Assembly (NCBI RefSeq): GCF_000744785.1
Contig: NZ_JQMO01000003.1
Location: 5,456,001-5,520,000, forward strand
Reading direction: 5' to 3'
DNA length: 64,000 nt
From: Kitasatospora azatica KCTC 9699
GTDB lineage: Bacteria; Actinomycetota; Actinomycetes; Streptomycetales; Streptomycetaceae
Position 1 is the stretch's first letter, and every line of letters begins with the position of its first letter. This document shows positions 34,273-43,180 of this stretch, piece after piece. The notes under the pieces were generated by a model that was not told where the DNA came from, searched no databases, and worked only from the letters and a program-made list of their open reading frames with translations. The position numbers were made by a program, and so were the translations under genes.

Positions 34273-35150
34273 TGGCCACCGAGGAGATGCTCACCGACCA
34301 GATGCTCACCGTGCGCCCGCCGCGCTCGGCCTTCGCCGCCGCCCGCTCGGCCCTCGGCGCGCTGATCCAGCGCGACCTGCTGGTGCTGCGCAAGCACTTC
34401 GGCGAGTTCGCCGGCCGGACCATCATGCAGCCGCTGCTGCTGGTCTTCGTCTTCCTCTACGTCTTCCCGACCATCGGCCAGGGCGTCGGTGCGGGCGGCG
34501 GTACCAAGGGCGAGTCGGACTTCGCGACGGTGCTGGTGCCCGGGGTGGTGGCGGTGACCATCATGTTCCAGGGCATCCAGTCGGTGGCCATCCAGCTCTC
34601 CCAGGAGTTCGGCTACACCCGGGAGATCGAGGACCGGGTGCAGGCGCCCTGCCCGCTCTGGCTGGTCGCGGTGGCCCGGGTGCTCTCCGGCGCCACCCAG
34701 GGGATGATCTCGGCGGTGCTGGTCTTCCCGATCGCGGCGGTGGTGCACGCGCCCGGGGTGCACGCGCACCTGTCGGTGCACTGGTGGGTGGTGGTCACCC
34801 TGATCCCGCTGGCCTGCCTGGCGATGACCTCGCTCGGGCTGGTGCTCGGCACCACCTTCGAGCCGCGCAACATCGGGCTGATGTTCGGCTTCGTGGTGCT
34901 GCCGCTGGTCTTCCTCGGCGGCACCTACTACCAGTGGACCAGGCTCTCGGCGGTGCAGGTCGGCGGGTTCCCGTGGCTGCAGACGCTGGTGCTGGTGAAC
35001 CCGCTGATCTACATCGCCGAGGGCATGCGGGCGGGGCTGACGGCCGCCTCGCACATGCACCTGTACGTGGTCTACCCGGTGCTGATCGGCTTCTGCGTGC
35101 TCTTCCTCAGCCTCGGGCTGCGCAACTTCAGACGGCGGGTGCTGTCCTGA
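34272..35150 (+). CDS. DrrB-type ABC-2 permease
   Basis: The 292-residue membrane protein has about six TM helices and the ABC-2 permease pattern: LIQRDLLVLRKHFGEF at the amphipathic start, TIMQPLLLVFVFLYVFP in TM1, and the family segment FGYTREIEDRVQAPCPLWLVA. It is coupled to the ATPase by a one-base overlap and forms the membrane half of the exporter. Convergent with the epimerase gene, 22 bp apart. Confidence 0.92.
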
Positions 35151-35172
35151 GGAGGGCGGGTGCCGTCCTGGG

Positions 35173-36102
35173 CTACGCGGCCGCGCGCGAGGCCGCCACG
35201 GTCTCGCGCAGGGCGGCGTCCAGGTCCTCGCGCCCGGTCGGCTCGAGGTAGAGCTCGCCGCAGAGCAGCTCGGCGAGGTGCTCGGTGTCCAGGCCGCCCT
35301 CCAGCCCGCGCAGTCGGTGCCCGAGGCCGACACCGCGCAGCACCGCGCGCAGCGCGCTCGGCGGCAGCCGACGGACCCGGACCGGGTACGGTCGCCCGGC
35401 CGCTGCCGCGAATCGGATCAACAGCTGACGCCAGGTCATGTTGCCGTCCGCGACCGGGAGATCGGTCCCGAGCCCGCGCTCCAGGGCGTCGACCGTGGCG
35501 GTCGCCACCGAGCGCACGGTGACCGCCGCGGTACCCCCGGGCGGGGCCAACAGCGGTGCGCGCGAGGCCAGCCAGGGCACGGCCGGGGCCCAGAGCGGGC
35601 GCCGTCCCGGGGTGGCGCCGAAGACGAACGGTATCTCCAGCACGGCCACCGGCAGCGCGTCGCCGGCCGCCTTCCGGGCGGCCTCGGCCTGCAACATCCG
35701 GCTGCGAACGTACGGGTGACGGTCCGTCAGCCGAAGCTCGGGGCGCTGCCGGTGGATCGCGGTGAAGTACGAGCCGTGCAGCACCGCCTGCTCCACGCCG
35801 ACCCGGCGGGCGGCGGAGAGCAGCCGCCGCACCGGCTCGACGTTGGCCTCGGTGAAGTAGGCCTCGGCCGGGCGGCGCGGCACCGTGCGGTCGTCCGCCC
35901 CCGCCGCGAAGACCACGCCCTGGTGGCCGTCCAGCAGTCGGGCCCACTCGTCCTCGGTGAGCCGCTGGGCGTCACCGAGGACGAGGTCGAGTCCGGGTCT
36001 CGGGGATCGGGCGAGGACGGTGGCCTGGTGGCCGCCGTCGGTCAGTCGATCCACGACGTGGTGCCCGATGAACCCTGTCCCGCCGACCACGAGTACCCGC
36101 AT
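35173..36102 (-). CDS. NAD-dependent epimerase/dehydratase-family protein
   Basis: The 309-residue extended-SDR protein starts MRVLVVGGTGFIGHHVVDRL with the GxxGxxG cofactor motif. The catalytic pair is atypical: HGSYFTAIHRQRPELRLTD replaces the usual YxxxK context, so true epimerase activity is doubtful. It may be an isoflavone-reductase or sugar-dehydratase relative. It follows metG by 10 bp on the same strand and is probably cotranscribed. ATG 36102 begins the Rossmann strand; an earlier in-frame ATG inside metG is unlikely. Confidence 0.82.
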   Translation of the reverse strand: MRVLVVGGTGFIGHHVVDRLTDGGHQATVLARSPRPGLDLVLGDAQRLTEDEWARLLDGHQGVVFAAGADDRTVPRRPAEAYFTEANVEPVRRLLSAARRVGVEQAVLHGSYFTAIHRQRPELRLTDRHPYVRSRMLQAEAARKAAGDALPVAVLEIPFVFGATPGRRPLWAPAVPWLASRAPLLAPPGGTAAVTVRSVATATVDALERGLGTDLPVADGNMTWRQLLIRFAAAAGRPYPVRVRRLPPSALRAVLRGVGLGHRLRGLEGGLDTEHLAELLCGELYLEPTGREDLDAALRETVAASRAAA

Positions 36103-36112
36103 GTGCGGGAGG

Positions 36113-37822
36113 CTACTCCGCGCCGAAGCGCTCGCGCCAGGCCGCCAGGTCCTCATCGGTGATCTTGGCGAAGAGCACCGGCGGCACGGTGAACGCCGTG
36201 CCGGCCGCGACGAAGTCCAGCCCGGTGGCCTGCTCCGCGCTCACCCAGCCGGGCTCGCCCGACTCGGCCGAGGCGAAGACCGCCCGCATCACGGCACTGG
36301 TGGCCGGGATGAACGGCGCCGAGATCACCCCGTACAGGTGGATCAGGTTCATCGCGGTGCGCAGCGTCAGCGCGGCGCCGGCCTCGTTGGTCTTGATCTC
36401 CAGCCAGGGGGCCTTGGTCTCCAGGTACACGTTGCCCGCGCTCCACAGGGCCCGCAGCGCCTGGCTGGCCTTGCGGAACTGCAGGGTCTCCAGGTGCCCC
36501 TGGTACTCGGCCAGCAGACCGGCCAGCTCGACGCCCAGCGCGTGCTCCGCCTCGCCCGGCGCGTCGCCGGCCGGGACGGTGTCGCCGAACCGCTTGAGCG
36601 AGAAGGAGAGCACCCGGTTGACGAAGTTGCCCAGGGTGTCGGCCAGGTCCTTGTTGACGGTGGAGGCGAAGATCTCCCAGCTGAAGCTGGTGTCGTCGGA
36701 CTCCGGCGCGTTCGCCATCAGGAAGTAGCGCCAGTAGTCGGCGGGCAGCAGCTCCAGCGCGGCGTTGGTGAAGACGCCGTGCTGCTGGCTGGTGGAGAAC
36801 TTGCCGCCGTAGTAGTTCAGCCAGTTGAAGGCCTTGACGTAGTCGACCTTCTTCCACGGCGCCCGGGTGCCGATGATGGTGGCCGGGAACATCACGGTGT
36901 GGAAGGGGACGTTGTCCTTGGCCATGAACTCGGTGTAGCGGACGTCGTCGGCCTGGTACCACCAGGACTTCCAGTCCCGGTTCGCCGGGTCCGCGTCCGA
37001 CCACTCCTTCGTCGCGCCGATGTACTCGATCGGGGCGTCGAACCAGACGTAGAAGACCTTGCCCTCGGCGGCCAGCTGCGGCCAGACGTCGGCCGGCACC
37101 GGGACGCCCCAGTCCAGGTCGCGGGTGATCGCCCGGTCGTTGAGGCCCTCGGTCAGCCACTTGCGGGCGATCGAGGAGGCCAGCGTCGGCCAGTCCCGGC
37201 CGTGCTCGTCGATCCAGGCCTCGACCTCGCCGGCCAGCTTGGACTGCAGCAGGAACAGGTGGGTGGTCTCGCGGACCTCGAGCTCGGTGGAGCCGCTGAC
37301 CGCCGAGCGCGGGTTGATCAGGTCGGTCGGGTCGAGCAGCCGGGTGCAGTTCTCGCACTGGTCGCCGCGCGCCTTGTCGTAGCCGCAGTGCGGGCAGGTG
37401 CCCTCGATGTAGCGGTCCGGCAGGAAGCGGCCGTCGGCGATCGAGTAGACCTGGCGGATCGAGCGCTCCTCGATGAAGCCGTTGGCCTTCAGCTCGCGGG
37501 CGAACTCCTGGGTGATCTCCCGGTTCTGCTGCGAGGAGCTGCGGCCGAAGTAGTCGAAGGAGAGCTGGAAGCCGTCGTAGATCGCCTTCTGCGCGTCGTG
37601 CTGCTCGGCGCAGAACTCCGCCACCGACTGGCCGGCGGCCTTGGCGGCCAGCTCGGCCGGGGTGCCGTGCTCGTCGGTCGCGCAGATGTACAGCACGTCG
37701 TGGCCGCGCTGGCGCAGGTAACGGGAGTAGACATCCGCCGGGAGCATGGACCCGACCATGTTCCCCAGGTGCTTGATCCCGTTGATGTAGGGAAGCGCGC
37801 TGGTGATCAGGTGTCGAGCCAT
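36113..37822 (-). CDS. metG: methionyl-tRNA synthetase
   Basis: The 569-residue class I synthetase charges tRNA-Met. The HIGH-type motif is PYINGIKHLGNMVGSMLPAD. A zinc knuckle CPHCGYDKARGDQCENC lies near residues 140-157. The KMSKS loop reads YGGKFSTSQQHGVF, the KFSTS/KFSKS form seen in the archaeal-like MetRS subtype. An anticodon-binding helical domain follows, and the C-terminal EMAP-type dimer domain is absent, which fits the length. ATG 37822 starts MARHLITSALPYING. It is the first gene of a likely pair with the epimerase. Confidence 0.96.
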   Translation of the reverse strand: MARHLITSALPYINGIKHLGNMVGSMLPADVYSRYLRQRGHDVLYICATDEHGTPAELAAKAAGQSVAEFCAEQHDAQKAIYDGFQLSFDYFGRSSSQQNREITQEFARELKANGFIEERSIRQVYSIADGRFLPDRYIEGTCPHCGYDKARGDQCENCTRLLDPTDLINPRSAVSGSTELEVRETTHLFLLQSKLAGEVEAWIDEHGRDWPTLASSIARKWLTEGLNDRAITRDLDWGVPVPADVWPQLAAEGKVFYVWFDAPIEYIGATKEWSDADPANRDWKSWWYQADDVRYTEFMAKDNVPFHTVMFPATIIGTRAPWKKVDYVKAFNWLNYYGGKFSTSQQHGVFTNAALELLPADYWRYFLMANAPESDDTSFSWEIFASTVNKDLADTLGNFVNRVLSFSLKRFGDTVPAGDAPGEAEHALGVELAGLLAEYQGHLETLQFRKASQALRALWSAGNVYLETKAPWLEIKTNEAGAALTLRTAMNLIHLYGVISAPFIPATSAVMRAVFASAESGEPGWVSAEQATGLDFVAAGTAFTVPPVLFAKITDEDLAAWRERFGAE

Positions 37823-37967
37823 CCGGGGAAGCTCCCATTCATGTAGGCGGCGCGCGCCGGGTGCCAGGCACCCGGGCGGGCGGATCGGCGGCCATCGCCG
37901 AGGAATGCGGCCAGTCTATCGGCCGTGACCGGGCCGCCCGTACGGCATTACGGCCCGAGCGCGCCGG

Positions 37968-39755
37968 TCAGGGCTGCGGGACGTTGGGCGGGGTGGAGCC
38001 GCTCCAGATGTAGATCGGGTTGCCGGAGCCGGTGTACTTCTGCGGGTTGACGTCCATGCACTGGTTGGCGTCGTCCCCCGCGTTCTGCGAGACGGCGGTG
38101 GTGGGCATCGCGGTCGGCGCCGGCGGCTGCGCGCCGCCGGAACCGCCGGGCGCGGCGGTCGGGAACTGGGTGCCGGTGGTCCAGTCGGTGCCGACCACCA
38201 GGGTCAGGTGGGTGGCCGAGGCGGTGGACTCGCTCAGCGCCGCGTCGGGCAGGCCGAGCACACCGGCCAGCGCCTTGGCCTCGGCCTCCTTGGCGGCCGG
38301 GTAGAGCAGCTTGGTCGGCGACTTGGGCACCGCGCTGGTGTCCCGCTGGGCGTGCGTGTAGCCCTGGTTGACCAGCGCCTCGGCGATCGCGGTGCTGCGC
38401 ATGCTGGCGCCGCTGGCGTTCTGCACGTCCACCCGCACGGTCGACTTGTCGGCCGGGGTGGCCGGTGCGCTGCTCGGCGCGGCCGGTGCGGAGCTGCTGG
38501 GCGCCGCCGGTGCGCTCGGGGCGTCGCTGGGCGCGGCGGTCGGGGCCGGCGCGTTGCGGTCCAGCGGGACGTCGTTGACGACCATCTGGAACAGCTTGGT
38601 CGAGTCGGCGTTCGGCTCGACCAGGGCGGCCTGGGGGTTCTTCGGGTCCGGCACGTAGGTGAAGGGCATGGTCACCGAGGTGATCCGGTTGGCCGGCACC
38701 TTGTTGAGCTCCATGGCCAGGCCGGCCAGTGACTGGATGGTGGCCAGCGCGTTGTCCACCTGGAGGGCCTTGCTGGCGGCCACCGCGAGGTCGTTGAGCT
38801 TGAGCGGGTCGGCCAGTGTCTTGGCCGACTTCATCTTGCGGATCATCGAGTTGAGGTAGAGGTGCTGGGCGTGGGTGCGGCCGATGTCGCTGCCGTCCTC
38901 CCAGGCGTGCCGGGTGCGCAGCCACTCCAGCGCCTGCACGCCCTGGATGGTGTGGGTGCCGGCCGGCAGCACCAGGTGCGAGCCGGTCTCGTGCCGGACA
39001 CCGTCGATGTGCTCGACCTGATAGTCCATCACGTTCTGCTTGGTGCAGACGTCGACACCGCCGACCGCGTCGGCCATGCTCACCACGCCCGCGAAGTCGA
39101 TCATCATGTAGTGGTCGATGTGGATCCCGGTGAGGGTCTCCCAGGTGTCCACCACGCAGCTCGGCTCGCCGACGTTGAGGCTGTCGGTGATCTGCGACTT
39201 GCGCGCCTTCCAGACCTGCTTGGTCTTGGAGTTGGTGCAGCTGGGTATGGAGGCCTGGGTGTCGCGCGGGATGCTCAGCACCGAGGCGTTGCTGCGGTCG
39301 GCGGAGAGGTGGACCAGCATCTCCACGTCGGCGTGCGGGGCGCCGCTGTCGCAGGCGCCGCCGAGGTTGCAGTCCTCGGGCTTGTCACGGGAGTCGGAGC
39401 CGAGCAGCAGGATGTTGATCGGCTTCTGGCCGGCCGCGTTGGCCTTGGACTCGGGGGCCAGTGCCGAGCCGCCGTTGTTGAGGTCGCCCTTGCGGAAGTT
39501 GGAGTTGAGGTACTGGACGTAGGAGTAGCCGCCGACGACCGCGAGCAGCACGACCAGACCGGTGCCGCCGGCGCCGTACTTGAGCAGGCGTTTGCGTTTG
39601 GCGGCCTTGCTGAGCGGGGCGCCCTTGCCGCGCCGGCCCTTGGCGGCCTGCTGGGCGGCTCGGCGGGCGGCCGCGCGGCCCTGGGGCGCGCCTTCCTCGG
39701 GTGGGCTGGGCGCGGCCAGCCGGCCTTCGGTCGTGCGGTCTCCGTCAAGCGTCAT
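37968..39755 (-). CDS. LytR-CpsA-Psr (LCP) family wall-polymer ligase
   Basis: The 595-residue protein has a Lys/Arg/Ala-rich cytoplasmic tail, one TM helix (residues about 78-98), the LCP catalytic domain (ILLLGSDSRDKPED, VHLSADRSNASVLSIPRDT, a basic patch and GVQALEWLRTRH) and a C-terminal LytR_C domain (residues about 440-545, TVRVDVQNASGASMRS). LCP enzymes transfer teichoic-acid- or glycan-type polymers from a lipid carrier to peptidoglycan. Pro/Ala/Ser-rich linkers separate the domains. It is transcribed alone; the 118-bp upstream spacer is AT-rich (ACTATATCAATTC). Confidence 0.93.
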   Translation of the reverse strand: MTLDGDRTTEGRLAAPSPPEEGAPQGRAAARRAAQQAAKGRRGKGAPLSKAAKRKRLLKYGAGGTGLVVLLAVVGGYSYVQYLNSNFRKGDLNNGGSALAPESKANAAGQKPINILLLGSDSRDKPEDCNLGGACDSGAPHADVEMLVHLSADRSNASVLSIPRDTQASIPSCTNSKTKQVWKARKSQITDSLNVGEPSCVVDTWETLTGIHIDHYMMIDFAGVVSMADAVGGVDVCTKQNVMDYQVEHIDGVRHETGSHLVLPAGTHTIQGVQALEWLRTRHAWEDGSDIGRTHAQHLYLNSMIRKMKSAKTLADPLKLNDLAVAASKALQVDNALATIQSLAGLAMELNKVPANRITSVTMPFTYVPDPKNPQAALVEPNADSTKLFQMVVNDVPLDRNAPAPTAAPSDAPSAPAAPSSSAPAAPSSAPATPADKSTVRVDVQNASGASMRSTAIAEALVNQGYTHAQRDTSAVPKSPTKLLYPAAKEAEAKALAGVLGLPDAALSESTASATHLTLVVGTDWTTGTQFPTAAPGGSGGAQPPAPTAMPTTAVSQNAGDDANQCMDVNPQKYTGSGNPIYIWSGSTPPNVPQP

Positions 39756-39873
39756 CAGGTGTCCACCAAGCTGGCCTGGCCAGGTCCCTCCCCTGGACTC
39801 TTGGCGGGAGACTATATCAATTCGAGATCATAGGTTTATGTGATGAGTGCGACCTAGTGGGGGAGCGGATCCC

Positions 39874-40407
39874 ATGAACCATCAGAAAACACCGGCCGTT
39901 GGGAAGTACGCACGGGTGGAGCGGGAGCGGCGCTTCCTCTTCGCCGAGCCGCCGGCGCCGGCTGTGGTGACCGTCACGCGCCGGATCGACGACCGCTATC
40001 TCACCGGCACCCGCCTGCGGCTTCGCCGGGTCGAGCGGACGGACAGCGGGGCGGTCGAGCTCAAGCTCACCCAGAAGCTGCCCGGCACGCCGTGGGGGCT
40101 GGTCACCAACACCTATCTCTCGCCCGAGGAGTACCGGCTGCTCGCCACCCTTCCGGCGCAGGTGATCCGCAAGACCCGGTACAGCGTCCCGCCGCTCGGC
40201 ATCGACGTGTTCGAGCCGCCGCTGCACGGGCTGGTGCTGGCCGAGGCGGAGTTCGACACCGAGGAGGAGGCGCGGGTCTTCGCCCCGCCGGCCGGATGCG
40301 TCGCCGAGGTCACCGCGGACCCGCGGTTCACCGGTGGCAGCCTGGTGTCCGCGAGCCGGGCGCAGCTGCGCGCCCGGCTCGCGGAGTACGGCATTCAAAT
40401 CGAGTAG
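39874..40407 (+). CDS. CYTH-domain-like protein
   Basis: The 177-residue protein has the start of a CYTH/triphosphate-tunnel fold: ARVERERRFLF (the ExExK-like acidic/basic strand), ITDRYLxGTRLRLRR-like DRYLTGTRLRLRRVE, VELKLTQKLPG, and VIRKTRYSV. Tunnel enzymes bind triphosphates with such Arg/Lys and Glu strands (adenylyl cyclase, thiamine-triphosphatase, or inorganic triphosphatase). The substrate is unknown. GGGGGAG before ATG 39874 sets the start. It lies 29 bp before alkB on the same strand. Confidence 0.83.
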   Translation: MNHQKTPAVGKYARVERERRFLFAEPPAPAVVTVTRRIDDRYLTGTRLRLRRVERTDSGAVELKLTQKLPGTPWGLVTNTYLSPEEYRLLATLPAQVIRKTRYSVPPLGIDVFEPPLHGLVLAEAEFDTEEEARVFAPPAGCVAEVTADPRFTGGSLVSASRAQLRARLAEYGIQIE

Positions 40408-40436
40408 GTGTTCGATTCACGAGCTACGCTGGACCC

Positions 40437-41066
40437 ATGCGCACCCACCTGCAGGGCTCCCTCTTCGAAGCCGGGGACGAGATCGGCCTCGGTCCGCTCG
40501 GCGGGCAGCGGCGCACGGTGCTGGGCCAGGGTGCCTGGGTCGACCACCTGCCGGGCTGGCTGACCGGCGCCGACGAACTGTTCGAACTCCTGGCCGGGGC
40601 GGTGCCCTGGCGGGCCGAGGAACGGGTGATGTACGAGCGGGTGGTGGCCGTACCCCGGCTGCTCGCCTCCTACGGTGCGGGCCAGGCGCTGCCGCACCCG
40701 GTGCTCGACCGGGCCCGGGAAGCGCTCAGCGCCTGGTACCGACCGGAGCTCGGCGAGCCCTTCGTCACCGCCGGACTCTGCTTCTACCGGGACGGACAGG
40801 ACAGCGTGGCCTGGCACGGCGACCGGATCGGGCGCGGCGCCACCGAGGACACCATGGTCGCGATCGTCTCGGTCGGCGAACCGCGCCAGCTGCTGCTGCG
40901 ACCCCGCAACGGTGGTGGCGCGAGCACCGGATACCCGCTCGGGCACGGCGACCTGGTGGTGATGGGCGGCTCCTGCCAGCGCACCTGGGAGCATGCGGTG
41001 CCGAAGACGGCGCGGGCGGTGGGGCCGCGGATCAGCATCCAGTTCCGGCCGCGCGGGGTGGCCTGA
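40437..41066 (+). CDS. alkB: AlkB-type 2-oxoglutarate/Fe(II) dioxygenase
   Basis: The 209-residue protein repairs alkylated bases (or acts on RNA) by oxidative demethylation. The iron site is H-x-D in VAWHGDRIGRG with the distal His in RTWEHAVPKT, and 2-oxoglutarate is bound by Arg in RISIQFRPRG. VPRLLASYG resembles the nucleotide-recognition lid. The ATG at 40437 gives MRTHLQGSLFE. Convergent with the lysA-like gene, 9 bp apart. Confidence 0.92.
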   Translation: MRTHLQGSLFEAGDEIGLGPLGGQRRTVLGQGAWVDHLPGWLTGADELFELLAGAVPWRAEERVMYERVVAVPRLLASYGAGQALPHPVLDRAREALSAWYRPELGEPFVTAGLCFYRDGQDSVAWHGDRIGRGATEDTMVAIVSVGEPRQLLLRPRNGGGASTGYPLGHGDLVVMGGSCQRTWEHAVPKTARAVGPRISIQFRPRGVA

Positions 41067-41075
41067 CCAACCGAG

Positions 41076-42404
41076 CTACGAGTCGAGCCCGGTCTCCAGC
41101 GCGAGCAGTTCCGCCACCGTCTGCCGGCGCCGGATCAGCCGGGTCTGCTCGCCCTCGACCAGCACCTCGGGGATCAGCGGGCGCGAGTTGTAGGTGGAGG
41201 ACATGCTCGCGCCGTAGGCACCGGCGTCGTGGAAGACGACCAGGTCGCCGATCTCGGTGCGGGGCAGCGGGATCGGTTCCACGTCGCCGCCGGCCAGCTG
41301 GGTGAAGACGTCCCCGGACTCGCAGAGCGGACCGGCCAGGACGGTGTCGCGCTCGTCGGCGAGCCGCGGTTCGCCGTCGGGGGTGAACACCGAGACGCGG
41401 TGGCTGCTGCCGTACATCGCGGGCCGCATCAGGTCGTTGAACCCGGCGTCGACCAGGACGAAGTGGTTGCTGCCGACCGGCTTCTGCGCTCGCACCTCGG
41501 CCGCCAGCACACCGGCGCCGGCCACCAGGAACCGGCCGGGTTCGATCTCCAGCCGCACCGGGTGGCCGAGTTCGCGGACCAGCTCCTGCCGGGCGGCGTC
41601 CCAGAGCCGGAAGTACCGGTCGGTGTCCACCTCGGCCTGACCCGGACCGTACGGCACGGAGAGGCCGCCGCCGGCCGAGATGGCCCGCACGTCCCGCCCG
41701 CTGAGCCGCACCTGCTTGACCATGGTCTCGCAGACCGCCTCCAGGTGGCCGTAGTCCACCCCGGAGCCGATGTGCATGTGCAGGCCGATCAGGTCCAGTC
41801 CGTGACGGTCGATCAGATCCAGGCTCTCCTGCAGGTGCTCGTGCCAGATGCCGTGCTTGCTCTGCTCGCCGCCGGTGTTGGTCTTGCGGCTGTGGCCGTG
41901 CCCGAAGCCCGGGTTGATCCGGATCCAGACCGGGTGGCCCGGGCTGGCCGCGCCCAACTGGTCGAGCATCTGCGGGGATCCGGCGTTGACCGGCACGCCC
42001 AGTTCGACCACCCGGCGCAGCGTCGGACGGTCCAGCAGGTCGGCCGTGAAGACCACCGGCTCGTCCGGTCCGCCCACCTGGTAGCCGGCGGCCAGCGCGC
42101 GCTCGATCTCGCCCAGCGAGACGGCGTCCACCAGCACGCCCTGGGCCCGCATCAGCCGCAGGATGTGCGTGTTGGAGCAGGCCTTCTGCGCGAACCGGAT
42201 GGTGTCGAAGCGGCGCAGCCGGGCGATCTGGGCGCGGATCAGCTCGGCGTCGTAGACCCAGGCGGGGGTGCCGTGCTCACGGGTGATCCCGGCCAGGCGC
42301 GGGCCGCTGAGCGAGCCGCCGAACGGGCCGTCGAGGCCATCGAAGCCATCGAGGCCGTTGCGGCCGTCGGGCTCGCCGGTGCCGGAGGTGGGGGCAGTGG
42401 TCAC
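41076..42404 (-). CDS. lysA: diaminopimelate decarboxylase-like PLP enzyme
   Basis: The 442-residue fold-III PLP decarboxylase makes lysine from meso-DAP. The cofactor Lys is in RFAQKACSNTHIL, where FAQK is slightly unusual for a YAxKAN motif. RINPGFGHGHSRKTNTGGEQSKHG, LHMHIGSG, and the substrate-contact LCESGDVF with Cys as the cross-dimer residue are present. A Gly/Asp-rich N-tail of about 30 residues (GLDGFDGLDGPFGG) is lineage-specific. No other lysine gene is nearby, so a secondary paralog acting on another diamino acid is possible. GTG 42404 is the start. Confidence 0.88.
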   Translation of the reverse strand: MTTAPTSGTGEPDGRNGLDGFDGLDGPFGGSLSGPRLAGITREHGTPAWVYDAELIRAQIARLRRFDTIRFAQKACSNTHILRLMRAQGVLVDAVSLGEIERALAAGYQVGGPDEPVVFTADLLDRPTLRRVVELGVPVNAGSPQMLDQLGAASPGHPVWIRINPGFGHGHSRKTNTGGEQSKHGIWHEHLQESLDLIDRHGLDLIGLHMHIGSGVDYGHLEAVCETMVKQVRLSGRDVRAISAGGGLSVPYGPGQAEVDTDRYFRLWDAARQELVRELGHPVRLEIEPGRFLVAGAGVLAAEVRAQKPVGSNHFVLVDAGFNDLMRPAMYGSSHRVSVFTPDGEPRLADERDTVLAGPLCESGDVFTQLAGGDVEPIPLPRTEIGDLVVFHDAGAYGASMSSTYNSRPLIPEVLVEGEQTRLIRRRQTVAELLALETGLDS

Positions 42405-42714
42405 GGGTCAGTCCTTCTCGCTGGTCAGGCCGCGGCCACCGTACGGGCGGCGCTCGCGCCGGCGAAATCCGTTTCGGGACCGGCCGCGGGCCCTGTTCGG
42501 CGAGGCGTGGGCGCGAGCGGAAGTTGTCCGCGCGAGCGCCCGCCGCCCTGGACGAATGCGGGGCCACCACGGCTCGTTCGGAAGATAATCCCGTGCCGCG
42601 ATCGGTGGACATCGAGTCCGGTATCTGGGACGCGGCGGCGACCGGGCGGGCCCGAGTCAGGATCGCGTATGGATTCGGGCCAGGTGCGTATGGAACGCGT
42701 CAAGAAGGTGCTCG
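42405..42714. other. 310-bp spacer without a supported gene
   Basis: Upstream of lysA and of the small membrane gene. It contains a -10-like GATAAT at 42586 and two GCGTATGGA direct repeats near 42665 and 42688. Open frames here are short and composition-driven. I see no RNA fold, inverted repeat or T-box that I would support. Confidence 0.5.
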
Positions 42715-43164
42715 GTGGGCCTGCGGCCGCTTTTCCTCAAGGCCATGCGGCTGTATCGAGCGCGGCCGGGCGGCCGACACTACTACCCCGAGCTGCGGCG
42801 GATGGCCGCGAGCCTGTCCGGCGCACTGGCCTTCCTCGGCGCGGCCGCGCTGGCGTTCGCACTGGCCGCGGTGGGGGAGCTGCGGCCGTGCTGGCTGTCG
42901 CTGGGAGCCTTCGCCCTGCTCTGCGCGGTGCTCGGGGCGTGCTCGCGGGTCGCGGCGACGCCGTTGATCGCCGGGGCGGACTGGCTGGTCTACAACGGCT
43001 TCGTGGTGCACCGCTACGCCACCGTCGCCTGGACCGGGACCGGGCTGGAACTGGCCAGGTACGGGCTGTTCGCGGCGGCCGCGCTGGCCACCGCATTGCC
43101 GGCCGGACTGCCGCGCCGAAAGATCCGCGCCGAGCACTGGCCGCCGCCCGGCGCGGGAAGGTGA
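42715..43164 (+). CDS. small integral membrane protein
   Basis: The 149-residue protein has a basic N-tail (KAMRLYRARPGGRHYYPELRR) and three or four hydrophobic segments (SLSGALAFLGAAALAFALAAVG, SLGAFALLCAVLGA, a later helix near residues 110-132), ending RRKIRAEHWPPPG. I do not recognise the family. GTG 42715 follows GAAGG; an internal ATG at 42745 (MRLYRARP) is an alternative start. Convergent with the acyltransferase gene, 16 bp apart. Confidence 0.62.
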   Translation: MGLRPLFLKAMRLYRARPGGRHYYPELRRMAASLSGALAFLGAAALAFALAAVGELRPCWLSLGAFALLCAVLGACSRVAATPLIAGADWLVYNGFVVHRYATVAWTGTGLELARYGLFAAAALATALPAGLPRRKIRAEHWPPPGAGR

Positions 43165-43180
43165 ATCGCCCGGACCGCGG